From positions 1 to 64,000 of the forward strand of contig JAAVHB010000048.1 of assembly GCA_014799955.1 (NCBI GenBank): a stretch of DNA of 64,000 nt, written 5' to 3'. The stretch is from Butyrivibrio sp. Lineage in GTDB: Bacteria; Bacillota; Clostridia; Lachnospirales; Lachnospiraceae. Below are positions 38,301 to 46,990 of the stretch, one piece after another; within the stretch, counting starts at the first letter, position 1, and every line of letters starts with the position of its first letter. The notes under the pieces are model-generated. The model made no database searches. It was given only the letters and a program-made list of their open reading frames with translations, and was not told the origin of the DNA. A program made the translations under genes and the position numbers.

Positions 38301-39533
38301 ATTCATGGTATTGCTATTGAAATCGGAGAAGTGGCACTTCAGCGTCCGACACTTGCTGATAACCTGGGAATGCTTTTAACGGCTGAAAACTGTAAAAAAG
38401 GAATGCTTTCCTTTGTAGAACACTTTGAAAGCGGTAAGTTGGCGAAACTTGCTACAGAGATAAATGCATCCTTGCTTACGGATATCAAGAAGCTGTTTAG
38501 TGTACAGTATTCGGCTCTTTGGAACGGTTCCACCGGAGAAGATGAGCTGAGAAAGCTTATCGTAGAATATGAAGTAATTAAACAGACCAATATTCTGCTG
38601 AACGTTTCCGCTCACAACAAGGACGATGCTTTTGACAAATGGCGTGATACATTGAAGTTTATTGGCTTCTCGTGTGAATCCGTCAGATCCAAAAAGCCTG
38701 CTCTTGATAAGTTGTTTTATCAATTGCTGAAGATTGCAAATCGTGAGGATATTCTCCCTGATAACATGAAGTCTTTGCTCGATGAACTGCTTATGCACAA
38801 CGCAGAGATTCGTGATGTTCTTAATAATACATTGGGTGTCTTTAGTGAAATCTATGCACCTTATTTGGAGGGCTTCTCGGCAATCGAAATTGAGGAAATA
38901 CGGAACTCTATTACAGTTGATATGTTTACTGCTACTTCTACGCAGAGTAATGCAACGGTAAGAGAGACCGCCAAAAACTTCAAAGACAAGCAGATCAAGA
39001 CTCAATTGATGAATCTTTGGAGGCAGAATGCTGCAGGCACAAAGAATCCTCGCGAATGGTCCGCAAAATATCAAACACCGATTTTAGCTTGTGTACCGGA
39101 AGAGTATTATAGTGATGCAAAGCGTGCTTTTGCTATTATCAACTCCTTTACGCCAAGCGAAGCTGACATAAAGTTTGCACTGGCATTCTTAGAAAGCGTA
39201 ACTTTCTGGGAAAATCTTGCTTCTGAATGCTATAGGGACAACTGTTTTATGAGTGAGATCGTTGGTGAATATGTTGCGATTCTTCCCAATATCGCTAACA
39301 TACGAAGCGCTTTGGACAAGCTTGCCATCGATGCTTACGATTGGCTTGATAGTCCTGTGATAAGGGGTAAAATAAAGTCCATGGCAAGTGCTGAGTACTA
39401 CGCCGGAGGTAGCGACGAAGCAGAAAAATTCATTGAGGATATGTCTGCTGATGAATTGAAGAAGAGACTGAAAGCTCTTGTTCAAAACGATATCGAATTG
39501 GGAATCAAAATTATAACCAATGGAAGGAAATAA
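35388..39533 (+). CDS. brxC: BrxC-like P-loop ATPase
   Basis: A 1381-residue ATPase of the BrxC/PglY type. Walker A is GAYGTGKS at about residues 64-71 in SVWIHGAYGTGKSQCAYAL, and Walker B is FIWDEFSDFF at about 249-258, followed by the sensor-like FYFIIVTHP. The rest is a long helical region, as usual for BrxC. These proteins are essential BREX components of uncertain mechanism. The gene starts two bases after brxP and its stop overlaps the pglZ start as TAATG. Confidence 0.88.
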   Translation: MAIQNKKYCEYFDVNETYFPCIDESAINAGAPWDTTYPHETFVQLLNNVEKMLGGATKRSVWIHGAYGTGKSQCAYALKKILELPEEEVRTYWNKYAPLKKNPVLLEKIIGHKSRGIVTCYRYASGSITSPQQLFLAIQESIKAALIANGVSYKGESTLKESVISWMNSSAQKNFINELLEKPEWVSTFSQSNADEIINTLRKGNDVSELMDNIFKMAAKEGITALSLDADSLRNWILDILNKNSIKLVFIWDEFSDFFRQNKNALGEFQKIVSICQEVPFYFIIVTHPISSISSNDDSWKIVQQRFDQSEISLPDNIAFDLIGAAFNVKEIARNEWTVMTDDFHERLHASRTSIMKAANITNPEVMRNILPLHPVAALVLKNIASAFQSNQRSMFDFIKTPKDLDVKAFQWFIENTSPTDDHPLLTVDMLWDFFYEKGKNYLTSDIKLILDTFPQQTMLREEEKVVLKAVLIMQAIDQRLGGQFAALKPTEQNLSYAFEGDDIYGGSVCINISKGLVTKGILIQTPIADGKKVFSAAVLAGDGAKIDGYRKEIRDKGTTSKLVSEATALPTALALSNPLKLRYALDMETGALPVVTLADFVKKMDALKDKDVSWRFYAVLALAKNDDEAISFRNHIKKTIANDVYKNIIVIDALSTPLGLQAFEQYVEYSAMAMYYQGNNNQQAKDNARKAKEVLDREWKDRIHDGQFIVYTYENQDGEKATGSNAVQTILQTFVLNRYRYVFDFKKGVSESQLKLTHAKNVSRYGMGGIEIKGLIAGCEKNILGEVWGKSEYWLYPELQTVPIVVIKKALDKMITNAFDTSGKISIDEIYDFLEEIYGFSPCNLSAFITGFLLKEYSTDPYRSIDSEGHPETMTPDKLSEMIGNYIGKRPKTTYIVKMTTNEKAFYAVTESAWGILQNTCSSPSQASSLILAKMREFGYPVWCLEDVDTSGVFDIVKKYLSLVQSKGNEIHGIAIEIGEVALQRPTLADNLGMLLTAENCKKGMLSFVEHFESGKLAKLATEINASLLTDIKKLFSVQYSALWNGSTGEDELRKLIVEYEVIKQTNILLNVSAHNKDDAFDKWRDTLKFIGFSCESVRSKKPALDKLFYQLLKIANREDILPDNMKSLLDELLMHNAEIRDVLNNTLGVFSEIYAPYLEGFSAIEIEEIRNSITVDMFTATSTQSNATVRETAKNFKDKQIKTQLMNLWRQNAAGTKNPREWSAKYQTPILACVPEEYYSDAKRAFAIINSFTPSEADIKFALAFLESVTFWENLASECYRDNCFMSEIVGEYVAILPNIANIRSALDKLAIDAYDWLDSPVIRGKIKSMASAEYYAGGSDEAEKFIEDMSADELKKRLKALVQNDIELGIKIITNGRK

Positions 39534-41803
39534 TGATTATGTTGTGTAGTGCCGTAAAAAATTATATATCTACAGCCAAAGGATTACCGTTCTTTTATGT
39601 TGTCGGAGATAACGATTACGGAACTACGCTTGAAGAACTCAAACAAGCGGGGCTTGCTATGGTGCGAGTTAGTGATTTTTGCTCCAATAGCGATAAATTC
39701 CCGAATATGGACAATATTACGGATTATTTTAGAACATCCGACGTTGATTTCAGAACCAACAAATGTGTGTTGGTCGGACTCGGTGAATACTTGGCTTTGC
39801 GCGGTGAAGCGGAAGCATTAAAGGTATTGCGCAAACTCAAATATGTAACCTTGGGAAATGCTAGAGTTGTATTGCTTTTGCGAGGAATTGCTCCGCAGGT
39901 TTCTGAGATGCTGAATGATGATATCAAGGTTATGAACCAACAACGCGCTTTCGTTTCAGATGATTGCACTGCAACGTTGTCCGTAACCAATGTCCAACAG
40001 GATATGGACTTGGTTAAAGAAAAAGGATTTCGGCCTCTGCTCAAAGCGTTTGAGGACGGTGTGACTGGTAATGTAATCGCTCATACAAATTTAAGTCTTG
40101 ATAACTCATTGTTTCCTGTATCCGTTATTGCAAATTCATATGATGCAATTCGCTATGTCGCAAAAGATTTTTCTCTCAACAGAGCATACGGAAGCGATGA
40201 ACAGTGGAATAAGCTTTGTTCTGACCTCGCCAAATGCAACAATTCTCTTGATGTGTTGCTTGAGAAATGTGGTTACAATGAAGGCTTTGAAACTGATTTT
40301 TATGATCATGTTGCAGGATATGAGTACAAAAACTGGTTGTTTTTCATTGCTTTAAAGTATTATCGTCATTTAATTGGTAATAGTTATTTGATTTATGCTC
40401 TTGATAAGACGGAAAAATTCCAAGATTTCAAAATCAATGTTGTAATAGCAATTGTCGATATATTGCATTCAGATGTTCGCTTTGCTCAATTTTATAAAGA
40501 GCGCAAAAAGCTTGTTAGAGAGTTCCCAGAATCAGATATAGCTGTATTTATTCACGAAAACGAAGTCGACCTGCAAGAGGGGATATATCGTCTGACGGAT
40601 AATACTCTGGTGGAACGCGAAGCCATTATTCGGTTGATTGCTCAAATTGGGTTACATCATGATATTTCAACGATATATCCGGCATTGGATATGTATCTTA
40701 AAAAATACACATTTAATTGCGGAGAGATTAGTTCGGAATTAACTTCTTATTTTGAAGACTACAAGAAGCAAAAGGTTTCCAATGTCATAAGTAGCGAGTT
40801 CTTGTCCAATATTCAGAAATTCGCATTGAGTATGCGTTATGCTCAATTGGATATGCGCGACAATGCATTGATGTCTATTTCGGATAAGGAATCCACTCGC
40901 CTGTGTTGGATTGACGCGCTTGGTGTTGAATATTTGTCGTACATTACCGAATTGGCTCGTATAAAAGGTCTTTCAATTCATGTCGATGTCGCAAGAGCTG
41001 AATTGCCTACGATAACTTCGATAAATCGTCGATTTTTCGATGAGTGGCAAGGCGGAAAAAAGGATAAGGTATCAGAACTTGATGACATTAAACACAAGGA
41101 AGCCGGCGGATTTAATCACGTTGAATGTTCCGCACCGGTGCATTTGGCAAGCGAACTCACAGTTATCGAAAGGGTTATGAGTCAAGCTGCAACAGAGCTT
41201 GCAATGCATTCTTGTAAGAAGTTTGTTATCGCAAGTGACCACGGCGCCTCCAGAATGGCTGTTATACATCATCAAGAAGAAAAGTATGAGACAGATACAA
41301 AGGGCGAGCATTCCGGCAGATGTTGTAAAATCTTTGATGGATATGATTTGCCGTTTGCTATACCGGAAAATGGCTATATCGTTCTTGCGGATTATGGCAG
41401 ATTTAAAGGCAGCCGAGCCGCAAATGTAGAAGTACACGGGGGCGCTTCCTTGGAGGAAGTTGTCGTTCCGATCATCACGCTAACCTTGAAGCGTGAAAGC
41501 TCTGTTGTGGTTAAACTGCTAAATTCTGATAAGATTTTCGCCGATCGTCATAATGGCATCACGATATCGATTTATATATCTGATGCAGAGCATAGTCAGA
41601 ATGTAAGTGTAGTAATAAATGGGAACCGCTATAATGCTAAGGCAGAAGACAAAACTCATTTCACGGTACATTTACACGATATAAAGCGTTCCAAAGAATA
41701 TTTTGCGGACGTATATGACGGTAATGATTTGATTAGTAATATAAAAATTTCCGTCAAGGGAAAAACGGCTACCGTAAACGATGATTTTGATGATTTGTTC
41801 TGA
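39533..41803 (+). CDS. pglZ: PglZ-domain protein
   Basis: A 756-residue protein whose second half is a PglZ domain of the alkaline phosphatase superfamily. Visible signatures are LCWIDALGVEYLSYI (metal-binding Asp at about 459), ELPTITSINRRFF and IASDHGASRMAV with the Asp-His metal ligands at about 568-569. PglZ is the gene shared by all BREX types. The N-terminal 430 residues include a small domain (YVVGDNDYGTTLEELK). The start overlaps the brxC stop; an ATG two codons later is also possible. Confidence 0.9.
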   Translation: MIMLCSAVKNYISTAKGLPFFYVVGDNDYGTTLEELKQAGLAMVRVSDFCSNSDKFPNMDNITDYFRTSDVDFRTNKCVLVGLGEYLALRGEAEALKVLRKLKYVTLGNARVVLLLRGIAPQVSEMLNDDIKVMNQQRAFVSDDCTATLSVTNVQQDMDLVKEKGFRPLLKAFEDGVTGNVIAHTNLSLDNSLFPVSVIANSYDAIRYVAKDFSLNRAYGSDEQWNKLCSDLAKCNNSLDVLLEKCGYNEGFETDFYDHVAGYEYKNWLFFIALKYYRHLIGNSYLIYALDKTEKFQDFKINVVIAIVDILHSDVRFAQFYKERKKLVREFPESDIAVFIHENEVDLQEGIYRLTDNTLVEREAIIRLIAQIGLHHDISTIYPALDMYLKKYTFNCGEISSELTSYFEDYKKQKVSNVISSEFLSNIQKFALSMRYAQLDMRDNALMSISDKESTRLCWIDALGVEYLSYITELARIKGLSIHVDVARAELPTITSINRRFFDEWQGGKKDKVSELDDIKHKEAGGFNHVECSAPVHLASELTVIERVMSQAATELAMHSCKKFVIASDHGASRMAVIHHQEEKYETDTKGEHSGRCCKIFDGYDLPFAIPENGYIVLADYGRFKGSRAANVEVHGGASLEEVVVPIITLTLKRESSVVVKLLNSDKIFADRHNGITISIYISDAEHSQNVSVVINGNRYNAKAEDKTHFTVHLHDIKRSKEYFADVYDGNDLISNIKISVKGKTATVNDDFDDLF

Positions 41804-41815
41804 GGAGATAAGAAT

Positions 41816-43312
41816 ATGGAGCTGCATGATAAATTAAGAGATTGTTTTGATGAGATGGTCGTATATAAAGATCTCCAAAAAACAAATTTCTTTTCCGCAT
41901 TGAGCCTTCCCGCATTTATGCGAGACTGGTTGCTTAAAAAGTTCGAAGACGAAGACGGCGAATTCGATAAGGATGAGCTTCTGCGTTTCGTAAAGAAGTT
42001 CATTCCGAGAAAAGATGATTGGACGTCTATTATGAACCGCATTATTGTCGAGAATGAAAAGGTAAAATTCCTTGCCAAAGTTTCTATAAATATTGAAATA
42101 AAAACCGGAGAGGTTTCTTTTGCGCTTCCTGATTTTGGACTTGGATTTAAGGACACGATTATCGAAAGTTATGTTTGGGATGTTTGCAAAGATGACCTGG
42201 TTAAAGGAAAAGATGTATGGGGAATGGTAGAATTGGGATATCGTTCTCCCGACGATTTCGATTTTGAGTTTGAATACGAAAAGAAAATCTCAAAAGCTAA
42301 AAACTCCAAGGCAGGAAAAATTACCCTCGTATCTTTCAAAAACTTTTGCCCGTATCGTATTGATTTAGATCAATATAAAGAAGCGCGTAGAGATTTTACC
42401 ACTGAAGAATGGACCGATGTTATTCTTGGAGCCGTTGACTATAATGCTGCCGGATATGAAACTCAAGAACAGAAGTTGACGATGCTCACAAGACTTTTAC
42501 CTTTTGTAGAGAAAAGGTTGAATCTTATAGAGCTTGCTCCCAAGGGAACAGGTAAATCGTATTTGTTTGGTAATGTCAGCAGGTTTGGATGGCTTTCCAG
42601 TGGTGGTGTTATGAGCCGCGCAAAAATGTTTTACGACCAGAGCAAACGCAGAGAGGGATTGGTTTCCGGTAGTGACCTTGTGACCTTAGATGAAGTTCAA
42701 ACCATCTCTTTCACAGATACTGACGAAATGCGTGCTGCCCTGAAAGGATATTTGGAGCAAGGTAACTTTACCGTTGGCGATTACAAGGGGGTTGCTGATG
42801 CCGGTGTGATCCTCTGTGGAAATATCCGCAAAGAAATTATGGACGCTGACGGTTACAGCAATATGTTTGTTGAGCTTCCCGAGGTGTTCCATGAATCTGC
42901 ACTTATTGAACGATTCCACGGTTTTATAAAGGGTTGGAATATTCCTCGTATGAAGGATGACCTTAAAGTATCAGGCTGGGCGTTGAACTCTGAATATTTC
43001 TGCACTATTATGCACGAGCTACGTGGAGATATGACATATAGAGCAATTGTTGACGAACTTATAGTTGTTCCTGCCGGAGCAGATACTCGTGATACAGAGG
43101 CAGTTAAGAGAATTGCAACAGCATATCTAAAATTGCTTTTCCCGCACGTTCAAAGCGCGAAAGATATTTCTTATTATGAATTCAAGAAATATTGTTTTGA
43201 CCGTGCAAGAAAAATGAGAGACACCATCAAATATCAATTGGGACTTCTTGACATTGAGTATAGTGGCAAAGATCTGCCTCCATTTGCGATTCAAACATTT
43301 GATGAGGAATAA
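41816..43312 (+). CDS. brxL: BrxL-like AAA+ ATPase, short form without Lon protease domain
   Basis: A 498-residue AAA+ protein. An N-terminal region (1-230) precedes Walker A APKGTGKSYLFG at about 241-252, Walker B DLVTLDEVQT at about 287-296 and a sensor segment LCGNIRKEI near 337. This matches the ATPase core of BrxL. BrxL of type 1 BREX is about 680 residues and carries a Lon-like domain after the ATPase; here the protein ends about 160 residues after the sensor region and I see no Ser-Lys Lon motif. The gene starts 12 bases after pglZ behind GAGGAG. Confidence 0.85.
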   Translation: MELHDKLRDCFDEMVVYKDLQKTNFFSALSLPAFMRDWLLKKFEDEDGEFDKDELLRFVKKFIPRKDDWTSIMNRIIVENEKVKFLAKVSINIEIKTGEVSFALPDFGLGFKDTIIESYVWDVCKDDLVKGKDVWGMVELGYRSPDDFDFEFEYEKKISKAKNSKAGKITLVSFKNFCPYRIDLDQYKEARRDFTTEEWTDVILGAVDYNAAGYETQEQKLTMLTRLLPFVEKRLNLIELAPKGTGKSYLFGNVSRFGWLSSGGVMSRAKMFYDQSKRREGLVSGSDLVTLDEVQTISFTDTDEMRAALKGYLEQGNFTVGDYKGVADAGVILCGNIRKEIMDADGYSNMFVELPEVFHESALIERFHGFIKGWNIPRMKDDLKVSGWALNSEYFCTIMHELRGDMTYRAIVDELIVVPAGADTRDTEAVKRIATAYLKLLFPHVQSAKDISYYEFKKYCFDRARKMRDTIKYQLGLLDIEYSGKDLPPFAIQTFDEE

Positions 43313-43314
43313 TT

Positions 43315-43515
43315 ATGGCGGAGAAAAAATGTTATGTGTGCGGTAAATCACCGCTTTCGAAAGATGAGATTGGTTTGACAAAAAAACTGATTGATAAAAA
43401 GACGGTTAATTTCTATTGTTTGCCATGCTTGGCAGAATCACTTGAGGTGACCGAAGAGGAACTTTTGGCAAAGATAGAAGAATTTAAAGAAGAAGGTTGT
43501 ACGTTGTTCAGGTAA
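43315..43515 (+). CDS. 66-residue zinc-ribbon protein
   Basis: A short protein with two CxxC pairs, CYVCGKS (about residues 5-8) and YCLPCLAES (about 39-42), separated by a charged helix, then an acidic C-terminal helix (VTEEELLAKIEEFKEE). This is a compact zinc ribbon. It lies two bases after brxL and nine before the cysteine desulfurase, so it is certainly translated with the operon. A role as sulfur or metal carrier, or DNA-contact subunit, is speculation. Confidence 0.75.
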   Translation: MAEKKCYVCGKSPLSKDEIGLTKKLIDKKTVNFYCLPCLAESLEVTEEELLAKIEEFKEEGCTLFR

Positions 43516-43524
43516 GGAGCTTTT

Positions 43525-44661
43525 ATGAAGCAGTTTATTTATGTCGATAATGCGGCAACTACAAAATTAGATATTGATGCATTTGAGGCGATGAAACCGT
43601 ACTTGCTCGAGGAATACGGCAATGCTTCTCAACCGTATTCCTTTGCACGGAAGCCTAAACAAGCTTTGAAAGAAGCTCGTGCAATAATTGCCCAGTGCAT
43701 CAATGCAGATCCAGAAGAGATTTTTTTCACTTCTGGTGGTACTGAAAGCGATAACTGGGCAATTAAAGGAAGTGCTTTTTCTGATACTCAAAAAAGAGCG
43801 ATAATTACATCCCAAATTGAGCATCATGCAATATTACGATCTTGCGAGGATATCGAAAAAATGGGGTATCCGGTTGCATATTTGCCCGTCACCAAAGAAG
43901 GCATCGTTACCGCGGAAGCATTGGAAAGTGTTATTACCCCCACCACTCGTCTTGTGTCGGTTATGCTTGCAAATAACGAAATAGGAACAATAGAGCCGAT
44001 CAATGAACTTTGTAAAATAGCTCATCAAAACGGAGCCTTATTCCATACAGATGCTGTGCAAGCCGTAGGACATATTCAAATTGATGTGAAAAAACTCGGA
44101 GTAGATTTGTTATCAGCTTCGGCGCATAAGTTTAACGGACCGAAAGGAATTGGGTTCTTGTACATAAAAAAAGGAACGCCTATCACATCATATACAAGTG
44201 GCGGCGCTCAAGAATTTGGGATGCGTGCCGGAACGGAAAATTTTGCTTCAATTGTGGGTATGGCAGTTGCTCTCAAGAAAAATTGTGATACCATTACTGA
44301 AAACACTCGGCACATAGAGGCCATGGAATCTCAACTGTTAGATGGTTTGTCTTCTGCGGGTTTGGATTTTGTTAGAAATGGTAGTAACGAGCGTGTTCCA
44401 GGAAACATTAGCTTGTCGTTCAAAAACGCTGACGGAGAAGCTCTTCTTCACAGACTGGATTTAATGGGAATATGCGTTTCAACTGGTGCTGCGTGTGATA
44501 CTGTTAATACTCGAGTGTCGCATGTGCTTAATGCTATCGGATTAAAACAGGAATATTCTAATGGAACGATTAGAATAACGTTATCTGCAAGCAATACCCA
44601 AGAGAATGTCACTGCTATTATATCTGCATTGAGAATTATATTGTTACAAGGGAGGATTTAG
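43525..44661 (+). CDS. Cysteine desulfurase (DndA/IscS-type)
   Basis: A 378-residue PLP enzyme that takes sulfur from cysteine. The PLP lysine is in SASAHKFNGPKG (about residue 203). The sulfur-accepting cysteine is in CVSTGAACDT (about 323), and HTDAVQAVGH binds cofactor. The sequence is NifS/IscS class. DndA in phosphorothioation systems is the same enzyme class and gives sulfur to the iron-sulfur protein DndC; here the partner would be BrxP. The nearby gene order, not the sequence alone, supports this role over general Fe-S assembly. Confidence 0.93.
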   Translation: MKQFIYVDNAATTKLDIDAFEAMKPYLLEEYGNASQPYSFARKPKQALKEARAIIAQCINADPEEIFFTSGGTESDNWAIKGSAFSDTQKRAIITSQIEHHAILRSCEDIEKMGYPVAYLPVTKEGIVTAEALESVITPTTRLVSVMLANNEIGTIEPINELCKIAHQNGALFHTDAVQAVGHIQIDVKKLGVDLLSASAHKFNGPKGIGFLYIKKGTPITSYTSGGAQEFGMRAGTENFASIVGMAVALKKNCDTITENTRHIEAMESQLLDGLSSAGLDFVRNGSNERVPGNISLSFKNADGEALLHRLDLMGICVSTGAACDTVNTRVSHVLNAIGLKQEYSNGTIRITLSASNTQENVTAIISALRIILLQGRI

Positions 44662-44663
44662 TT

Positions 44664-45203
44664 ATGTCAAGTATATACGAGCCGATCTTTTCGGACATAA
44701 CTGCTTACCAACGGCGTTTTTATCTAATTCCAGAATTATGGGAAAAATTCAAATATGGTGATTTAAAAAATGTCGATTTTAGCAAGTGGAAACGCATTAA
44801 ATTAATGGACGATACAGGAAACTTCTGTGAAGATGAAATTAAAAAGATTCCAACCAAATATGGCGGTATTTATATTTATTGTATAAAATCTAATGTAATT
44901 AGTGAATTTGATAGTTATGTTATGTACGTAGGAATGGCTAGTAAAACAACAAACCAAAACTTAAGAAGACGAGTAGCGTCATATAAAAGTGAAATAGGAG
45001 TTGGATATTCTAGGGACAGAATACATAATTTATTTAAGAGATGGGGAAAATACGTATATGTACATTATCTGCCAATCGATGCCGATAGGGAAGTTATAGA
45101 AGAATTGGAAATACGATTGATAGGGTGTCTAATTCCGCCATGTAATGCTGATATACAAGATGCGTCAGTTAAAAGAAAAGTAAAAGCATTTGCTGATTTT
45201 TAG
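44664..45203 (+). CDS. GIY-YIG nuclease-like protein
   Basis: A 179-residue protein with a GIY-YIG core: GGIYIYCIKSNVISEFDSYV (about residues 69-88), MYVGMASK (about 89-96), then NLRRRVASYK with the conserved arginine and later EELEIRLIGCLIPPCN with the metal-binding glutamate. GIY-YIG enzymes cut DNA with one metal ion. In a modification locus this could be the cutter of unmarked DNA. It is A+T-rich, starts two bases after the cysteine desulfurase and ends 10 bases before the DGQHR gene. Confidence 0.78.
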   Translation: MSSIYEPIFSDITAYQRRFYLIPELWEKFKYGDLKNVDFSKWKRIKLMDDTGNFCEDEIKKIPTKYGGIYIYCIKSNVISEFDSYVMYVGMASKTTNQNLRRRVASYKSEIGVGYSRDRIHNLFKRWGKYVYVHYLPIDADREVIEELEIRLIGCLIPPCNADIQDASVKRKVKAFADF

Positions 45204-45213
45204 GAGGGTAATT

Positions 45214-46437
45214 ATGAAAATTCCGGTGATAAAAGGGCGAATCGGATCGTGGATTTATTACGTGGGAACGATGACTTTTGGTCAAATAGCATCTGAACAA
45301 GTAAGCGCTTCTGTAGATGAAATTTATCAAGCGACTTGTTTATCTGAATTGTTGCAAAGACATTTAACGGTAAATTACGAGAGCATAAAAGAATATTTGT
45401 TAAAAGAAAAAGATCGCTTTTTTAATGCAATAATATTAGCAATTTTTGATGGTGATCCTCAATGGCTAGAAGTTGAGTTTAAAGGAGACGAAAAAGACTT
45501 CACAAATGTAGGGTTTTTGGAGTTTTCTGGAGAAGAAAAAATTTTTCCTGTAGATGGACAACACAGGGTTAAAGGTATTAAAGAAGCTGTCTTAGTTGAC
45601 GAAAGTCTCAAATATGAACTGGTTCCGGTAATATTTATTGCTCACGACAACTCGGATGACGGTCGTAAAAAAACCAGAAAATTATTTTCAACATTAAATA
45701 GAAGAGCAAAGCCCGTTGGACAATCTGAAAATATTGCACTAGATGAAGACGATATATGCTCCATTATAACTAGAGATTTAGTGCAGAGTGTCCCCTTGTT
45801 TTTCGGTGAAAATTTAACAACCTATGAGGGTAAACAGATACCACCTAATAACAAAAAAGCATTCACATCGATTATAACTCTCTATCAGTGCGTTGAAGTT
45901 ATTATTAAATGGCAATTAGCTAAAGAGGGGATCACAAACAAAAAATATAAGGAATATTTATTATATCGTCGAGATGAGGATACTATCAAACAGATGCGAA
46001 GTCTGGTTTTTGATATAATGTTGGCCTTTGTTGAAAATACGGCAATTATTAGTAGCTTTTTATCTGAAACAAGTGAAATGAAAGCGTTGAAATATAGAAA
46101 TACTTCGGGTGGAAATATATTGTTTAGACCTATTGTCCTTACCGAATATTTCAATGCTGCGATTAATCTAATTGAAAATGGTTATAGTTTCAAAGAAGCA
46201 TTTTCTGCATTAAATGAATTATCTCAAGACCTTACGAAAAAACCGTGGCAAGGCTTTTTGTGGGATGGCGTGAAAATGATAAATAGAGTATCGCGCCCTG
46301 CGATAAAAAATTTACTAGTTTATATGGTAAATAAAGAACTTGTATCTCCTAGTGATTATCAAAAGATGATAACCGCATATAGCACTACTTTAAATATATC
46401 ATTAGATCAAGCTAAAAGTATTATACATAGTCTTTGA
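45214..46437 (+). CDS. DndB-like DGQHR domain protein
   Basis: About 407 residues from ATG 45214 behind TTTAGGAGGGTAATT; an eight-codon upstream extension has no site. The defining motif VDGQHRVKGI lies at about residues 112-121, followed by LFSTLNRRAKPVGQSE near 151, the conserved second block of DndB/DGQHR proteins. DndB is the transcriptional regulator of dnd operons, so this protein may repress the operon, though related DGQHR proteins also occur alone in other contexts. It closes the operon. Confidence 0.88.
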   Translation: MKIPVIKGRIGSWIYYVGTMTFGQIASEQVSASVDEIYQATCLSELLQRHLTVNYESIKEYLLKEKDRFFNAIILAIFDGDPQWLEVEFKGDEKDFTNVGFLEFSGEEKIFPVDGQHRVKGIKEAVLVDESLKYELVPVIFIAHDNSDDGRKKTRKLFSTLNRRAKPVGQSENIALDEDDICSIITRDLVQSVPLFFGENLTTYEGKQIPPNNKKAFTSIITLYQCVEVIIKWQLAKEGITNKKYKEYLLYRRDEDTIKQMRSLVFDIMLAFVENTAIISSFLSETSEMKALKYRNTSGGNILFRPIVLTEYFNAAINLIENGYSFKEAFSALNELSQDLTKKPWQGFLWDGVKMINRVSRPAIKNLLVYMVNKELVSPSDYQKMITAYSTTLNISLDQAKSIIHSL

Positions 46438-46990
46438 AATGTGAATTTATGTTTAATTTAGTTCCTTTTATAAAGTAAAATTATGGTGAAATAATTTTAA
46501 AATACGACTAGAAAATCTCTGGACTTCTCCAATCCTTTGTGGTACTGTTGTATACTGCAAAAGAAGTGTGAAAATGGCAGAGATAAGCATTGCTGAAATT
46601 TACAGCGGTGAAAAGTGCGGAGTTATGAGCACGGCAATTGCAGATTACATGACAAATGACCGACCATTGGAGTACGAAGAGCGGACTCGGGTTGACATAC
46701 TGTTTGTAAAGTATGCATTAATTGTGGCAGAAAAATGAGGCAAGAGGGGGACACAGTGTCGGGAATGACCGATGATGCGTCGCCCTCTTCTTATATGAGC
46801 TGGGACGATGACAAAGCAAGAAGCTCTGATTACGGTAACATTATTCCTCATGAACGCAGCTTTAAGCGCGGAAGTTCATATAGTGAGGTATTAGGATATA
46901 TCGTCCGGCATCAGGATGATGTATCATGATAGAAGTGATGCATGAACCGTCAGATAAAGAAAATTTAATTTACGAGACAAGGCTGAGCCG
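46438..46990. other. Remnant region right of the BREX-like operon
   Basis: A run of short frames without an intact gene. One small frame at 46574-46738 gives 54 residues (starts MAEISIAEIYSGEK, ends YALIVAEK) but overlaps no known family I recognise. The next, 46735-46929, gives 64 residues ending VRHQDDVS, and 46926-46994 encodes MIEVMHEPSDKENLIYETRL. These look like pieces of plasmid or integrative-element cargo. Confidence 0.5.

Larger units (their letters stand above)
30652..46437 (+). other. Type 4 BREX-like operon with phosphorothioation-type genes
   Basis: From the promoter at 30652 to the end of the DGQHR gene lie nine genes on one strand with gaps of only 2-12 bases, or one overlap. 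The order is an unknown 707-aa protein, BrxP-like PAPS reductase, BrxC-like ATPase, PglZ, BrxL-like AAA+, zinc ribbon, cysteine desulfurase, GIY-YIG protein and DndB-like DGQHR protein. The four central genes are the type 4 BREX set as I know it; the sulfur donor and DndB parts belong to Dnd systems. Base composition is lower in G+C than flanking genes. No BREX DNA methyltransferase (PglX) is present. An inferred function is sulfur modification of self DNA and exclusion of phage. Confidence 0.85.
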
